From Polyangiaceae bacterium (GTDB lineage: Bacteria > Myxococcota_A > Polyangia > Polyangiales > Polyangiaceae), in NCBI GenBank assembly GCA_019637295.1, contig JAHBVX010000003.1:828653-892652 (forward strand): 64,000 bases of DNA. The letters are read 5' to 3'. The notes under the pieces are model-generated. The model saw only the letters and a list, made by a program, of their open reading frames with translations. It did not search any database and was not told where the DNA came from. A program made the position numbers and the translations under genes. Shown here piece by piece: positions 57,115 to 64,000 of the stretch. Numbering within the stretch: position 1 is the first letter of the stretch; each line of letters opens with the position of its first letter.

Positions 57115-59076
57115 TCAGCGCGCGCTGTGCGGCGCGAAGCTCGCGCGGCGCTTCTCGAACAGGCGCCCGTCGTCGAGCTGACCTTCGACCAGCTCGTAGC
57201 CGAGCAGCGCGATCACGCGACCGCGCACGAACAGCGGGCGCGCGTTGCCGTACCAGTCCACACACGACGCGAGGCAGCCATCGTTCATGCCGGCGCCCGG
57301 TCTGGCGTCCAGAGTGCCGACCTCCGAGAAGGACAGCGCGCGGTTTCTCAAGAACACGATCGACGCCGACCCCTGCGTGAGCTGACGGTGTCCCGCTCGC
57401 GCTCCACCCACGATGGGCAGCCCGAGCAGCCCCGTGCCGTCCCCATCGGGCTTGTAGAAGAAGCCGTGGCTGCGCGTCTCGCCCTGGGACGCGTTCTTGC
57501 GCACGTAGGCGGCGCGCTTCTCGGCGCGCTCGCCCAAGGCGACGGGCGAGAAGTGCAGGTCCGCCCCGTCGCTGCCCACCACCACCGCGTCGCGCCCGAG
57601 GGCCTCGATGCGATCGACGCCGTGCTCGAGGGCGATGGTCTGCGGCTCGCCGCCGCCCGCAAAGCGGTACGCGAACAGGCTCGGCTCCGCCGGCAGCCGG
57701 GGCCGCCCCCAGCCGGAGCCCGCGCCGTACAAGACATAGTCGCCCACGAAGCGGTTGTGCGCCACCCACCCCGTGGGCTTGGGCAGCGCGGCGTAGTTCT
57801 CCCGAGGGGCGGCGTCCTCGCCATCGCCGAACCAGGACAGCGACACGCGCAAGAGGGCCATGTCCCCAGAAGTGACCTCGGCGCCCCACATGCCGTCGCC
57901 GCTGCCGTCCGCACGGACGAGCACGTTGAGGTGTTCGTCGGAGCCCTCCAAGAACGACATTTGATCGATGGGGCTGCCGAGCACCTTCAGCGCCTGCGGC
58001 TCGCCGCCGTCGAGGGGCATGCGATAGACGATCGACCGCGCCGCGCGCCCGCCCGAGTCGTAGTTCCAAGAGGTCATCCACACGTACACCGATGACGGCG
58101 AGACGTAGAACACCCGCCCCGGCGGCCCCATCACCGTCGTGGCGGTGCAGTCGAGCTCCGGCGCCGACAAGTCGCAGGTGCTCACCGTGTGCAGCGCGAT
58201 CGACGGCGAATCGAGCACCGGCCGATACGTGCGGGTCGCCGGAGAGATGCGCTTGAAATCCGCCGGAGTCGCGTTCGTCCGCCAGCGGCGCATGGCCGGG
58301 AACGAGTCGAAGGGCTGCTCGAGGTTGCGCAGGTACAGGGGTGAGTAGAAGATGAGCTTGTCACCGATCAGCCGGCTCGCGTAGTTGCGCGACGAGTAGT
58401 AGTCGTTCGAGCGCAGGTGGTACGTCGACTTGTAGGTGAGCCTGCCGTCACCATCGATGTCGAACAGTCCGAGCTCGGTCCCGCCGCGCTGGTAGCTATA
58501 GCCGATCACCACCACGCGCCCCTTGGACACCAGCATCTCGTCGTACCAGGCGCCGCTGGGCGAGACGTCCGGGCCAAAGGCGTTGATGCTCGACCCCGGC
58601 GTGAGGGCGCCATCGCCGATGCGGACCGTGAACAAGCGCCCGCGCCGCAACACGACCAAGTGATCGCCGTGCACCTTGACGATCCCGCCCTCGTCCACCC
58701 CCGCGTGCTGCACGTTCGTGACCGAGTCGGCCGCTGCCCCTTCGCTCGACTCTGCCTTGGCTTCGGCCTCCGCCGGCGCGGCCGCTGCCGGAGGAGGCTG
58801 GGGAGCTCCCGCACTGCGCCGCGCGCGCTCGACGTTCTTCTTGCGGCGCTCCTCCTGCCAGTCGCTGAGAAACTTCTTCACCTCCGCGTCGCTCGTGAAG
58901 GCGCTCAGGTGTTTGTCTCCCCGCGGAACCGGCGCGTTCGCGGTGTGCGTCGCGGCGACGGAGGGCGAGGCAGCCGCGTCGACGCCACCGGCGGGTGGCG
59001 TGGCCTTGCGGCACGACGGCGCGAGGGCGAGCAGACAGAGGGGCAGCGCGAAAACGGCAACACGGGAATGGGTCAT
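57115..59076 (-). CDS. Beta-propeller domain lipoprotein
   Basis: The 653-residue protein has a signal peptide with lipobox APSC (Cys22), a linker, and a charged helical segment (FLSDWQEERRKKNVERARRS). The rest is a large secreted beta-propeller domain (Pfam Beta_propel type), seen in VQHAGVDEGGIVKVHGDHLV, LRRGRLFTVRIGDG, GRVVVIGYSYQRGG and VSKGRVVVIGY-type blades. Such proteins are exported and of unknown function. It faces the Uma2 gene tail to tail and is divergent from the next gene. A GGAGAG ribosome site precedes ATG 59076. Confidence 0.85.
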   Translation of the reverse strand: MTHSRVAVFALPLCLLALAPSCRKATPPAGGVDAAASPSVAATHTANAPVPRGDKHLSAFTSDAEVKKFLSDWQEERRKKNVERARRSAGAPQPPPAAAAPAEAEAKAESSEGAAADSVTNVQHAGVDEGGIVKVHGDHLVVLRRGRLFTVRIGDGALTPGSSINAFGPDVSPSGAWYDEMLVSKGRVVVIGYSYQRGGTELGLFDIDGDGRLTYKSTYHLRSNDYYSSRNYASRLIGDKLIFYSPLYLRNLEQPFDSFPAMRRWRTNATPADFKRISPATRTYRPVLDSPSIALHTVSTCDLSAPELDCTATTVMGPPGRVFYVSPSSVYVWMTSWNYDSGGRAARSIVYRMPLDGGEPQALKVLGSPIDQMSFLEGSDEHLNVLVRADGSGDGMWGAEVTSGDMALLRVSLSWFGDGEDAAPRENYAALPKPTGWVAHNRFVGDYVLYGAGSGWGRPRLPAEPSLFAYRFAGGGEPQTIALEHGVDRIEALGRDAVVVGSDGADLHFSPVALGERAEKRAAYVRKNASQGETRSHGFFYKPDGDGTGLLGLPIVGGARAGHRQLTQGSASIVFLRNRALSFSEVGTLDARPGAGMNDGCLASCVDWYGNARPLFVRGRVIALLGYELVEGQLDDGRLFEKRRASFAPHSAR

Positions 59077-59197
59077 GGGCTCGGTCTCTCCAGCATGAGA
59101 CCAATACGCCTCGCACGGTCGGACGATCTGCTCGGGACGGCCCGGCGTTGACCCGCGCGGCCCCGCGGGTCACCCTTCGGCGTTGGGTGAGCAAGGG

Positions 59198-59203
59198 TAG
59201 GGT
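59198..59203 (+). promoter_or_regulatory. -10 hexamer of the exported hypothetical gene, leaderless geometry
   Basis: TAGGGT is followed by seven bases and TTG 59211, which opens a good signal peptide. Confidence 0.4.
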
Positions 59204-59210
59204 GGACGAG

Positions 59211-59855
59211 TTGGCACGAGAACGATCAGCAGCCAGGTTTCCTGGGGTGTTCGCCGCAGCTCTGCTCACCATGGCGAGCCCGGCCGCCGCGCAGCCGGCG
59301 CGGGCGGTGGTTGTGCGCAAGACGCCGCCCGAGGCGCCGCGGCAGCTACCCAAGGTCCGGTTCGAGGCCGGGTTCGGCCCGGCAGCGCCGGGTTGCCACA
59401 GCGACGACCCCTCGTGCGCGGCGCTGAGCACGGGGTTCGGGCTGCGGCTGGCCGCGATCCATCCATTCGATGAGGGGTTCTCCCTCGGCGGCGCGGTACT
59501 GCACGCCCGCTTCGCAGGCACTCCCGACCCGAGCCGGTTCACCGCCGTCACCCTGCCGCTCGAGGTCCACAGCGGCTTCAGCGCCGACGCCGCGTTTCGC
59601 TTCGGACTCGAGCTCGGACACTCGAGCTCCCCGGGCGAAGCCTGCTACTCCGGCAGCGGCTTGGTCCTCGGCCTGGGCGTCGGAGGACGAGCGCGCGTGA
59701 CGGATCGCTACGGCCTGTCGCTGCGCGTCTCGGCGCTCACCGGCTTTGGCGGGTGCTCCGGCAGCGCGCAGGGTGTACCGAACTACACTCCGCCGCGGCA
59801 GGTGGCGCTGCGCGGCTCGGTGCAGGCGCTGCTGGAATCGACCTTCGACCTGTAG
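59211..59855 (+). CDS. Exported hypothetical protein, possible outer-membrane barrel
   Basis: From TTG 59211 the protein has 214 residues with a signal peptide (FPGVFAAALLTMASPAAAQP). The mature part has alternating strands such as GFGLRLAAIHPF, FSLGGAVLHARFAG and SGLVLGLGVGGRARVTDRYG, and ends in an aromatic-hydrophobic residue pair. That pattern suggests a small beta-barrel, but no family is recognised. GTG 59202 or 59187 are alternative starts. The TAGGGT hexamer and the signal peptide favour 59211. Confidence 0.6.
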   Translation: MARERSAARFPGVFAAALLTMASPAAAQPARAVVVRKTPPEAPRQLPKVRFEAGFGPAAPGCHSDDPSCAALSTGFGLRLAAIHPFDEGFSLGGAVLHARFAGTPDPSRFTAVTLPLEVHSGFSADAAFRFGLELGHSSSPGEACYSGSGLVLGLGVGGRARVTDRYGLSLRVSALTGFGGCSGSAQGVPNYTPPRQVALRGSVQALLESTFDL

Positions 59856-59856
59856 A

Positions 59857-60061
59857 CTACTCCGTGGGGTCGATCCCCAACGCCCGGAGCTTCGCGGCGA
59901 GGCGCTCGGTGCCGTGCTCCCAGACGAAGTACGAGCGGTTGCGCTTCTCACTGAGGGGCACCTTCGGCGCCGTGTCGAGCACCAGGAACACGTCGGGCAC
60001 GAGCTGCTCGCACCCACGTTGGCCGCCAGGAAGAAGCGGCGGCAGCCGGCGGCTGTCGAGA
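59857..60061 (-). pseudogene. Uma2-family remnant with internal deletion
   Basis: In one minus-strand frame the segment reads QLVPDVFLVLDTAPKVPLSE and KRNRSYFVWEHG, a typical Uma2 core. It jumps directly to ERLAAKLRALGIDPTE and a stop, a typical Uma2 C-terminus. About 100 central residues carrying the nuclease motif and the whole N-terminus are absent, and there is no start codon. It abuts the stop of the DnaJ gene, so it may be read through as its 3' tail. Confidence 0.65.
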
Positions 60062-61570
60062 CTACGTCGACGCGCTCAGCCGCGCGTGCAGGGCCGCCAG
60101 CTCGGGGTGGCCCGGGTTGTGTTCGAGGGCCCGACCGGCCGCGCCCAAGGCGCTCGCTGCCATCCCGCACAGCTCGTACAGCTTCACCAGGATCAGGTGG
60201 TTGTCCGCGTCCTTTGGGGCGAGCAGCGCGGCCTGCCGCGCGGGGGCGAGCCCGCGATTCGGCTCGCCGGTGTGCGCGTAGCACTCCGCCGCCTGACGCA
60301 AGGGGGTCGGGTCGTCCTTGCGCGCGCTGGCCACGCGGCTCCAAGACGCCGCCGCGGCCTCCCAGTCGCCGCTGCTCCGCTCGTAGCGCGCTCGGGCCTC
60401 GTAGCTCGCCGACAGCTGCTCCGAGGCCTTGTCGTCCGCTTCGGTGTAGAGGGCGCGGATCTCGTCGTCGTCGGGATTGAGGGTCAAGGCAATGCGCAAG
60501 GCGTTGACCGCCGAGACCCACGCTCCCTCCGCCACGGCGTCCTGGCCGGCTCGCAGGAACCGCTGCACCTGCGGGCCGCGGCTGCGCGCGATGCGCTCGA
60601 GCTCCGCCCGGGCAGCCTCGCTGAGCACGGGTGTGCGCGGCACCTCGTCGGGCGCCTGTCGAGGTGCTCGACTATTGCCGACCAGTCGCCGCGCCAAGGC
60701 CCGGCTCCGCTCGGCGTTGGTCAGCTGCGGGACGGGCCGGGGGTCGACGACCGCGGGAGGCGAGCCCTCCAGCTGCGGGTCGGCCGGGGTCGGGGGCCGA
60801 ACGCTGCGCGGCGGTGGTGGTGGCAGGGACGTCAGCACGGCGTCGAGGGAACGCGTCCTCTGGCGCGCCGCCAGGTACGCGTCGTAGTCCGCGCGGGAGC
60901 CTCGGCGCGTGAGCACCTCGCTCGCTTCGGTCAGCCGTCGAAATATCTGCTCGAGCTTGCCCCGGTAGTCGCCGAGCTCGCGGCGGAAGAACCTGTCCGG
61001 GTGATAGAGCGCCACCAGCGCGAAGTAGGCGTCCTTGATGTCCTTCTTGTCGGCGTCCGCGGCCACGCCCAGGAGCGCATAGTGCGTGGCGCTGTCGAGT
61101 TGCGCGAACATGACGTCGATACGCTGCTTCTGTTCGTCGGACAGCTCGACCTCGTTCTTCACTGCCCGCGCCTCGCTCGACGTGGGCGTGGCAGAGGTGA
61201 GCGTGGGAGGTCGCGCGCTCGGCTCCCGCCGCGAAGCTCTTGGCCGAGAGCCTCGCGCCGGCGCAGCGCCGGCGGCCGGAGGGCGCGGTCGTTCCGTGGG
61301 TTCGCGTCGCGGATCGTGCCGTGAGACGGTCGCGCGCCGAGCGTCGCCCCCATTGTGCACGGCACCCAGCGACTCGAGTCGCCGCAACATCCGGTGCACT
61401 GCTTCGAGCTCGATGCCCGTCAGCGCCGACACCTCCTCGGGTGCGGTGTGTCCATCGAGCTGCGACCAGACGAACGCTTCCTGAGGCGACAGCGGAAGCT
61501 CGGCGATGGGCACGCCGTCGGCCCGACGCGGAGCGTCGGCGGCCTCGCGCCGGTGAGGTCTCCAAACCAC
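60062..61570 (-). CDS. DnaJ-domain protein with winged-helix-like and TPR regions
   Basis: The 502-residue cytosolic protein starts with a helix-turn-helix-like module (LSPQEAFVWSQLDGHTAPEE, then ALTGIELEAVHRMLRRLESL) as found in PilZ- or DUF4388-type Polyangia proteins. An Arg/Pro linker follows, then a J domain with HPDRFF (about 190) and a TPR-like C-terminal third (GAWVSAVNALRIALTLNPDD; RQAALLAPKDADNHLILVKL). It should recruit Hsp70 to a partner held by the other domains. GTG 61570 is supported by TAGGAT eight bases upstream. Confidence 0.83.
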   Translation of the reverse strand: MVWRPHRREAADAPRRADGVPIAELPLSPQEAFVWSQLDGHTAPEEVSALTGIELEAVHRMLRRLESLGAVHNGGDARRATVSRHDPRREPTERPRPPAAGAAPARGSRPRASRREPSARPPTLTSATPTSSEARAVKNEVELSDEQKQRIDVMFAQLDSATHYALLGVAADADKKDIKDAYFALVALYHPDRFFRRELGDYRGKLEQIFRRLTEASEVLTRRGSRADYDAYLAARQRTRSLDAVLTSLPPPPPRSVRPPTPADPQLEGSPPAVVDPRPVPQLTNAERSRALARRLVGNSRAPRQAPDEVPRTPVLSEAARAELERIARSRGPQVQRFLRAGQDAVAEGAWVSAVNALRIALTLNPDDDEIRALYTEADDKASEQLSASYEARARYERSSGDWEAAAASWSRVASARKDDPTPLRQAAECYAHTGEPNRGLAPARQAALLAPKDADNHLILVKLYELCGMAASALGAAGRALEHNPGHPELAALHARLSAST

Positions 61571-61578
61571 GATCAGCC

Positions 61579-61584
61579 ATCCTA
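61579..61584 (-). promoter_or_regulatory. -10 hexamer of the DnaJ gene, leaderless geometry
   Basis: TAGGAT on the minus strand is followed by eight bases and GTG 61570. Confidence 0.45.
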
Positions 61585-61900
61585 CCTCAGCCCACGACAC
61601 GAAGTGACGGCTGAGCGCCTCATCGAAGGCGGAGGTGTGCAGTGCGCCGGGCGAAACGCGGAGAATCTCTGCCGAACGGTGCCTTTCGGCCGCCCCGCGC
61701 GAGTTCGCGGGCTGCTCGCGACTGCTCGCGGGCTGCACTCGGCCAACCACTGCCGCCGCGTACTCTTGGACTCGGTGGGTTTTGGCAGTTGTCGGGTGGC
61801 CCCGGGGGATCGCTCCCCCAGGGCTCCCACAGATCCGGAGCCAAGACCGCGCGTCGTGCACTCCGTGTACCGAACCGCAGCGAACCCGTGACTCTTCGAG
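61585..61900. other. Intergenic stretch with one strong hairpin
   Basis: No gene is convincing on either strand. The most striking element is an inverted repeat at 61799-61823, GCCCCGGGGGA-TCGC-TCCCCCAGGGC with one mismatch. A short direct repeat of CTGCTCGCG occurs near 61709-61730. The hairpin could be a terminator remnant. Confidence 0.4.
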
Positions 61901-62501
61901 ATGACCGGCGACGCGAGGCGCAATCCCATCGGAGCTTGGCTCGATTCCGTAGCCGCCTGCGGGGCTTCGAACGGGCGTGGCCAATTCGACGGCGGCGGCG
62001 CGCTCGTCGAGGGCGTGCAGTTCTACGTGAGCTGCCGACGAAAGCTGCTGCCGATCACAGCTCGAACGTGACCCTTTCTCAGTTCGAGTTCGCCGTGTGG
62101 TTCGCTGAGATGCTGCCGGAGTACTGCGTCACCCTGGTGCAGCGAGACTTGCGCAACGACTTTGAACGGAAGCAGCTCCTGTGCGTGCCCCGAGTGGACC
62201 TCGAGCCCGTCGGAGGCGTGACGCTCGATTTCAAACTCGGCCATGCAGCGAGTCGCCGAATCACGAACTGCTCGGGGCGTGGTGCGCCGTGCACCCAACC
62301 CACGAGCAGTGTACCTCCAACGCACCGGAGCCCAACGACAGCGACGGCGACGGCGGGGACGGCGGCTGCGCCTGTACCCTACAGCGCGCTCACCTCGAGT
62401 CCGGAGCCGTCGGCTGGCCGCTCATCGGATTCCTGGCGTTGCTCGGACGACGCACTGGCCGGCGTCGCGCCGTGATCGCGTCTGACCGACAAACTGGGTA
62501 G
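61901..62501 (+). pseudogene. Frameshifted MYXO-CTERM surface protein remnant
   Basis: Three consecutive frames carry protein-like sequence. From ATG 61901 the first reads NPIGAWLDSVAACGASNGRG to about 62035. A second then reads NVTLSQFEFAVWFAEMLPEY and VTLVQRDLRNDF. A third ends with NDSDGDGGDGGCACTL, a hydrophobic helix (VGWPLIGFLALL) and GRRTGRRR. The last part is the MYXO-CTERM tripartite sorting tail, with its Gly-Cys motif, membrane helix and Arg cluster. At least two frameshifts separate the pieces, so the gene is dead or the reading needs recoding. It supports a myxobacterial source. Confidence 0.55.
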
Positions 62502-62563
62502 ATGTCTTTGTTGGTGCGTCGCGGGCACGACGGAAGCTTGCGGAGGCGGTAGCGCCGACGCTG

Positions 62564-63289
62564 TCATGATGACCGTGACCGAGCGACGGCTTCCCTGGCT
62601 AGCAAACGTACCGCCTCCCGAAACTCCGCATGGCGGTCGCTCGACATCTCCAGGCCCTCGAAGCAGCGTGTTCGATGGCGAGCGTCTCCCTCGAAGAGAC
62701 TCGCCGCCCGGGTCAGGTCTTCGACGATGGCCCGTTTGTAGGCCAGCTCCGAGGCTTGCCAGGCGCCTTCGGGGACCGGACCATGGGCAAGGCGCAGAGC
62801 CGCGAGATCGAGAAGGTCCCGAGAGAGCGAATCGCGGTCCGCCCAACGATCCGAGTTCGCGAGCAACTTGGATGTGAAGCAATCGACGGGGCTGATACAA
62901 CTGACCGGTGACCATCCAGGCTCGACCGGCGACGACAGTTCGAACCGAGCTTCCCGCACCAGCTCGACCTTGACGCGGGTGTCGCCCACCACCACGGGAA
63001 AGCGGATCCCGTATTGATCCGAGCGAATCTCGCGCGGGAACGCCATGCCTGCCGCTTCCACCCCGTCAAACAGCGCGGCGTACCCTTGCTCCCGCACAGC
63101 GAGCCGCATGTTGGCATAGCCCTCTGCCGCAGAGCACAGGAAGTCGATGTCGCGCGACTGCCGAAACTCGCGCAATTCGAGCGCTATCCGGGTTCCTCCC
63201 GCGAAGTAGCACTCCCAGGCACGGAGCGCTGAAGCGTTGAACGCCGGCAGGATGCGAGCGATCGTCCGATGGAGCGGCCGCTCATACAT
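62564..63289 (-). CDS. AbiEii/AbiGii-like nucleotidyltransferase (toxin family)
   Basis: The 241-residue protein has the minimal nucleotidyltransferase core: YFAGGTRIALEL (31-33 GGT) followed by SRDIDF, with Asp47 and Asp49 as metal ligands. The later strand reads TRVKVELVREARF, where the third carboxylate would be Glu. The C-terminal half is helical (SKLLANSDRWADRDSLSRDL). This matches the DUF1814/AbiEii group, whose members include MenA-type and AbiE toxins that modify tRNA or other targets. It overlaps by eight bases a 74-residue upstream gene, the usual layout of a two-gene toxin-antitoxin locus. Confidence 0.75.
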   Translation of the reverse strand: MYERPLHRTIARILPAFNASALRAWECYFAGGTRIALELREFRQSRDIDFLCSAAEGYANMRLAVREQGYAALFDGVEAAGMAFPREIRSDQYGIRFPVVVGDTRVKVELVREARFELSSPVEPGWSPVSCISPVDCFTSKLLANSDRWADRDSLSRDLLDLAALRLAHGPVPEGAWQASELAYKRAIVEDLTRAASLFEGDARHRTRCFEGLEMSSDRHAEFREAVRLLAREAVARSRSS

Positions 63290-63506
63290 CGAGCACGCTT
63301 CCGTAGCGGACGACCAATGCGCGGACGAACTCGAGTTCGTCCTCCGAGGGTTCAGCCAGCACACCACGATGGCGCCAGCCCGCTTCGTAGCGGCGCAGCG
63401 CGTCGAGCGGGCTGAGCTCACGCCAGCGACTGTCGAACCACGACAGGGCTTCCAGAAACGGCAGCTCTGTTGGGGGGCTCAGCGATTCTTCAGCAGCCCG
63501 GGTCAC
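63282..63506 (-). CDS. Small protein preceding the nucleotidyltransferase, candidate antitoxin
   Basis: The 74-residue protein has FLEALSWFDSRWRELSPLDA, then RRYEAGWRHRGVLAEPSEDE and FVRALVVRYGSVLDV. It is short and helical, with many charged and aromatic residues. No helix-turn-helix is obvious, unlike classical AbiEi. It precedes and overlaps the toxin-like gene and has its own TAGAGT hexamer six bases before GTG 63506. The antitoxin role is inferred only from this arrangement. Confidence 0.62.
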   Translation of the reverse strand: MTRAAEESLSPPTELPFLEALSWFDSRWRELSPLDALRRYEAGWRHRGVLAEPSEDELEFVRALVVRYGSVLDV

Positions 63507-63512
63507 GAAGCA

Positions 63513-63518
63513 ACTCTA
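63513..63518 (-). promoter_or_regulatory. -10 hexamer of the toxin-antitoxin-like pair, leaderless geometry
   Basis: TGG-TAGAGT on the minus strand is followed by six bases and GTG 63506. Confidence 0.5.
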
Positions 63519-63661
63519 CCACGGCGCAGCAGAACCACTGAGGTGGGTCGCCGAACACCCACCTTTGATCGGTGGTCCCCTGGGGCGAGTTTGGGTGACC
63601 GGCCGGAGGAGCCGAAGGGGGTCCGCTCAGCGGAGGCGGCTGGCGTCGAGACGAGCGAAGG

Positions 63662-63691
63662 CGTCTCCCGCTACTTGGCGTGCGGGAGACG
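63662..63691. other. Perfect 10-bp hairpin between the TA-like pair and the transposase fragment
   Basis: CGTCTCCCGC (63662-63671) pairs with GCGGGAGACG (63682-63691) across a ten-base loop. It lies in a 259-base gap (63507-63765) with no gene that I can support. It may be the terminator of the transposase gene or part of the element's end. Confidence 0.5.
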
Positions 63692-63765
63692 GGGACGGTC
63701 GAACAAGTCGCCGGTATGTGGATGATGGTGTGGGCGTCAGCCCTGTTTGGAGTCAGCCATCGTGC

Positions 63766-64000
63766 TCATCCCGAAGGCACGAGGGGGCGATGTCGAAGCC
63801 CGAGCAACGCTTCGGGTGACGCAGTGATGAGCACGGTCCATATCTCCTCGAGTAGGAGCTTCCACGGCATCTGGCGTCGCTCATCCGAGCGTTGCGTGAT
63901 GGCGCGATAGATCGCGAGCAGCGTGAAGACGATGCGGCGCAAGATGGCGACGACGAGCATTCCCCGCGGGTGCCCGGTGATCCACCGGTGGTCATCCTCA
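63766..64000 (-). mobile_element. C-terminal part of a DDE transposase, runs off the window
   Basis: On the minus strand an open frame enters from the right edge with EDDHRWITGHPRGMLVVAIL and continues RRIVFTLLAIYRAITQRSDE, WKLLLEEIWTVLITA and LLGLRHR to a stop at 63766. The ExxH/R-W...ILRRI..LL pattern is the end of DDE transposases that carry out insertion-sequence movement, roughly of the ISAs1/IS4 type; the exact family is tentative. The N-terminal part with the DDE residues lies outside, so intactness cannot be judged. Confidence 0.65.

Noticed and set aside
62181..62501. A stand-alone 106-residue gene encoding the MYXO-CTERM tail.
   Set aside because: A sorting tail without signal peptide or body is not functional. 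The upstream frames carry the missing body, so a frameshifted pseudogene fits better.

Overview
The window looks like chromosome of a Myxococcota bacterium, most likely of the Polyangiales (Sorangium/Labilithrix relatives). The reasons are very high G+C with strong third-position bias, several Ser/Thr kinases, many lipoproteins with Ala/Pro-rich linkers, a TIGR04563-type small protein, a DUF1844 protein, large Cys-rich repeat lipoproteins often mislabelled 'tryptophan synthase alpha chain' in this group, and a degraded MYXO-CTERM sorting tail. This placement is inferred from gene content only. I saw no rRNA, tRNA or CRISPR array.

Layout. 1-9.1 kb: truncated lipoprotein, PfkB sugar kinase, small lipoprotein, leucine-dehydrogenase-like enzyme, three small proteins, a fatty acid desaturase coupled to a LysR-type protein reduced to its DNA-binding half, methionine aminopeptidase and SelB. 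9.1-18.7 kb: membrane-linked Ser/Thr kinase, a fused E1 alpha-beta 2-oxoacid dehydrogenase, two tandem Cys-rich lipoproteins and SelA. SelA plus SelB imply selenoprotein synthesis. 18.8-22.8 kb: an SGNH hydrolase overlapping two alkaline-phosphatase-superfamily ('sulfatase') lipoproteins, a probable envelope-modifying cassette. 22.9-26.2 kb: a REC-GAF-PAS-PAS protein with HisKA but no ATPase domain, coupled to a complete histidine kinase. 26.2-28.1 kb: ECF sigma, anti-sigma and secreted protein. 28.2-34 kb: a compact operon of LeuD-LeuC-type hydratase, FKBP isomerase, small protein, DUF1844 and HtrA, with a LarA-like gene and small partner upstream. 34-46 kb: FGE-like lipoprotein, small histidine kinase, alpha/beta hydrolase, C-terminal protease, PEGA/TPR-like protein and two more kinases, one a 1223-residue kinase-AAA-TPR protein. 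46-57 kb: zinc-ribbon protein, amidohydrolase, REC-EAL phosphodiesterase, aconitase A and an RND efflux pair. 56.5-64 kb: Uma2 nuclease, beta-propeller lipoprotein, Uma2 remnant, DnaJ protein, MYXO-CTERM pseudogene, AbiEii-like nucleotidyltransferase module and a transposase fragment. This right end looks like a decaying accessory region.

Two general patterns stand out. First, about a dozen adjacent genes overlap by 1-4 bases (ATGA, GTGA or TGATG), indicating translational coupling. Second, about a dozen genes have a TAnnnT-like -10 hexamer only 6-8 bases before the start codon and no Shine-Dalgarno sequence. That geometry predicts leaderless mRNAs, and I used it to choose several start codons.
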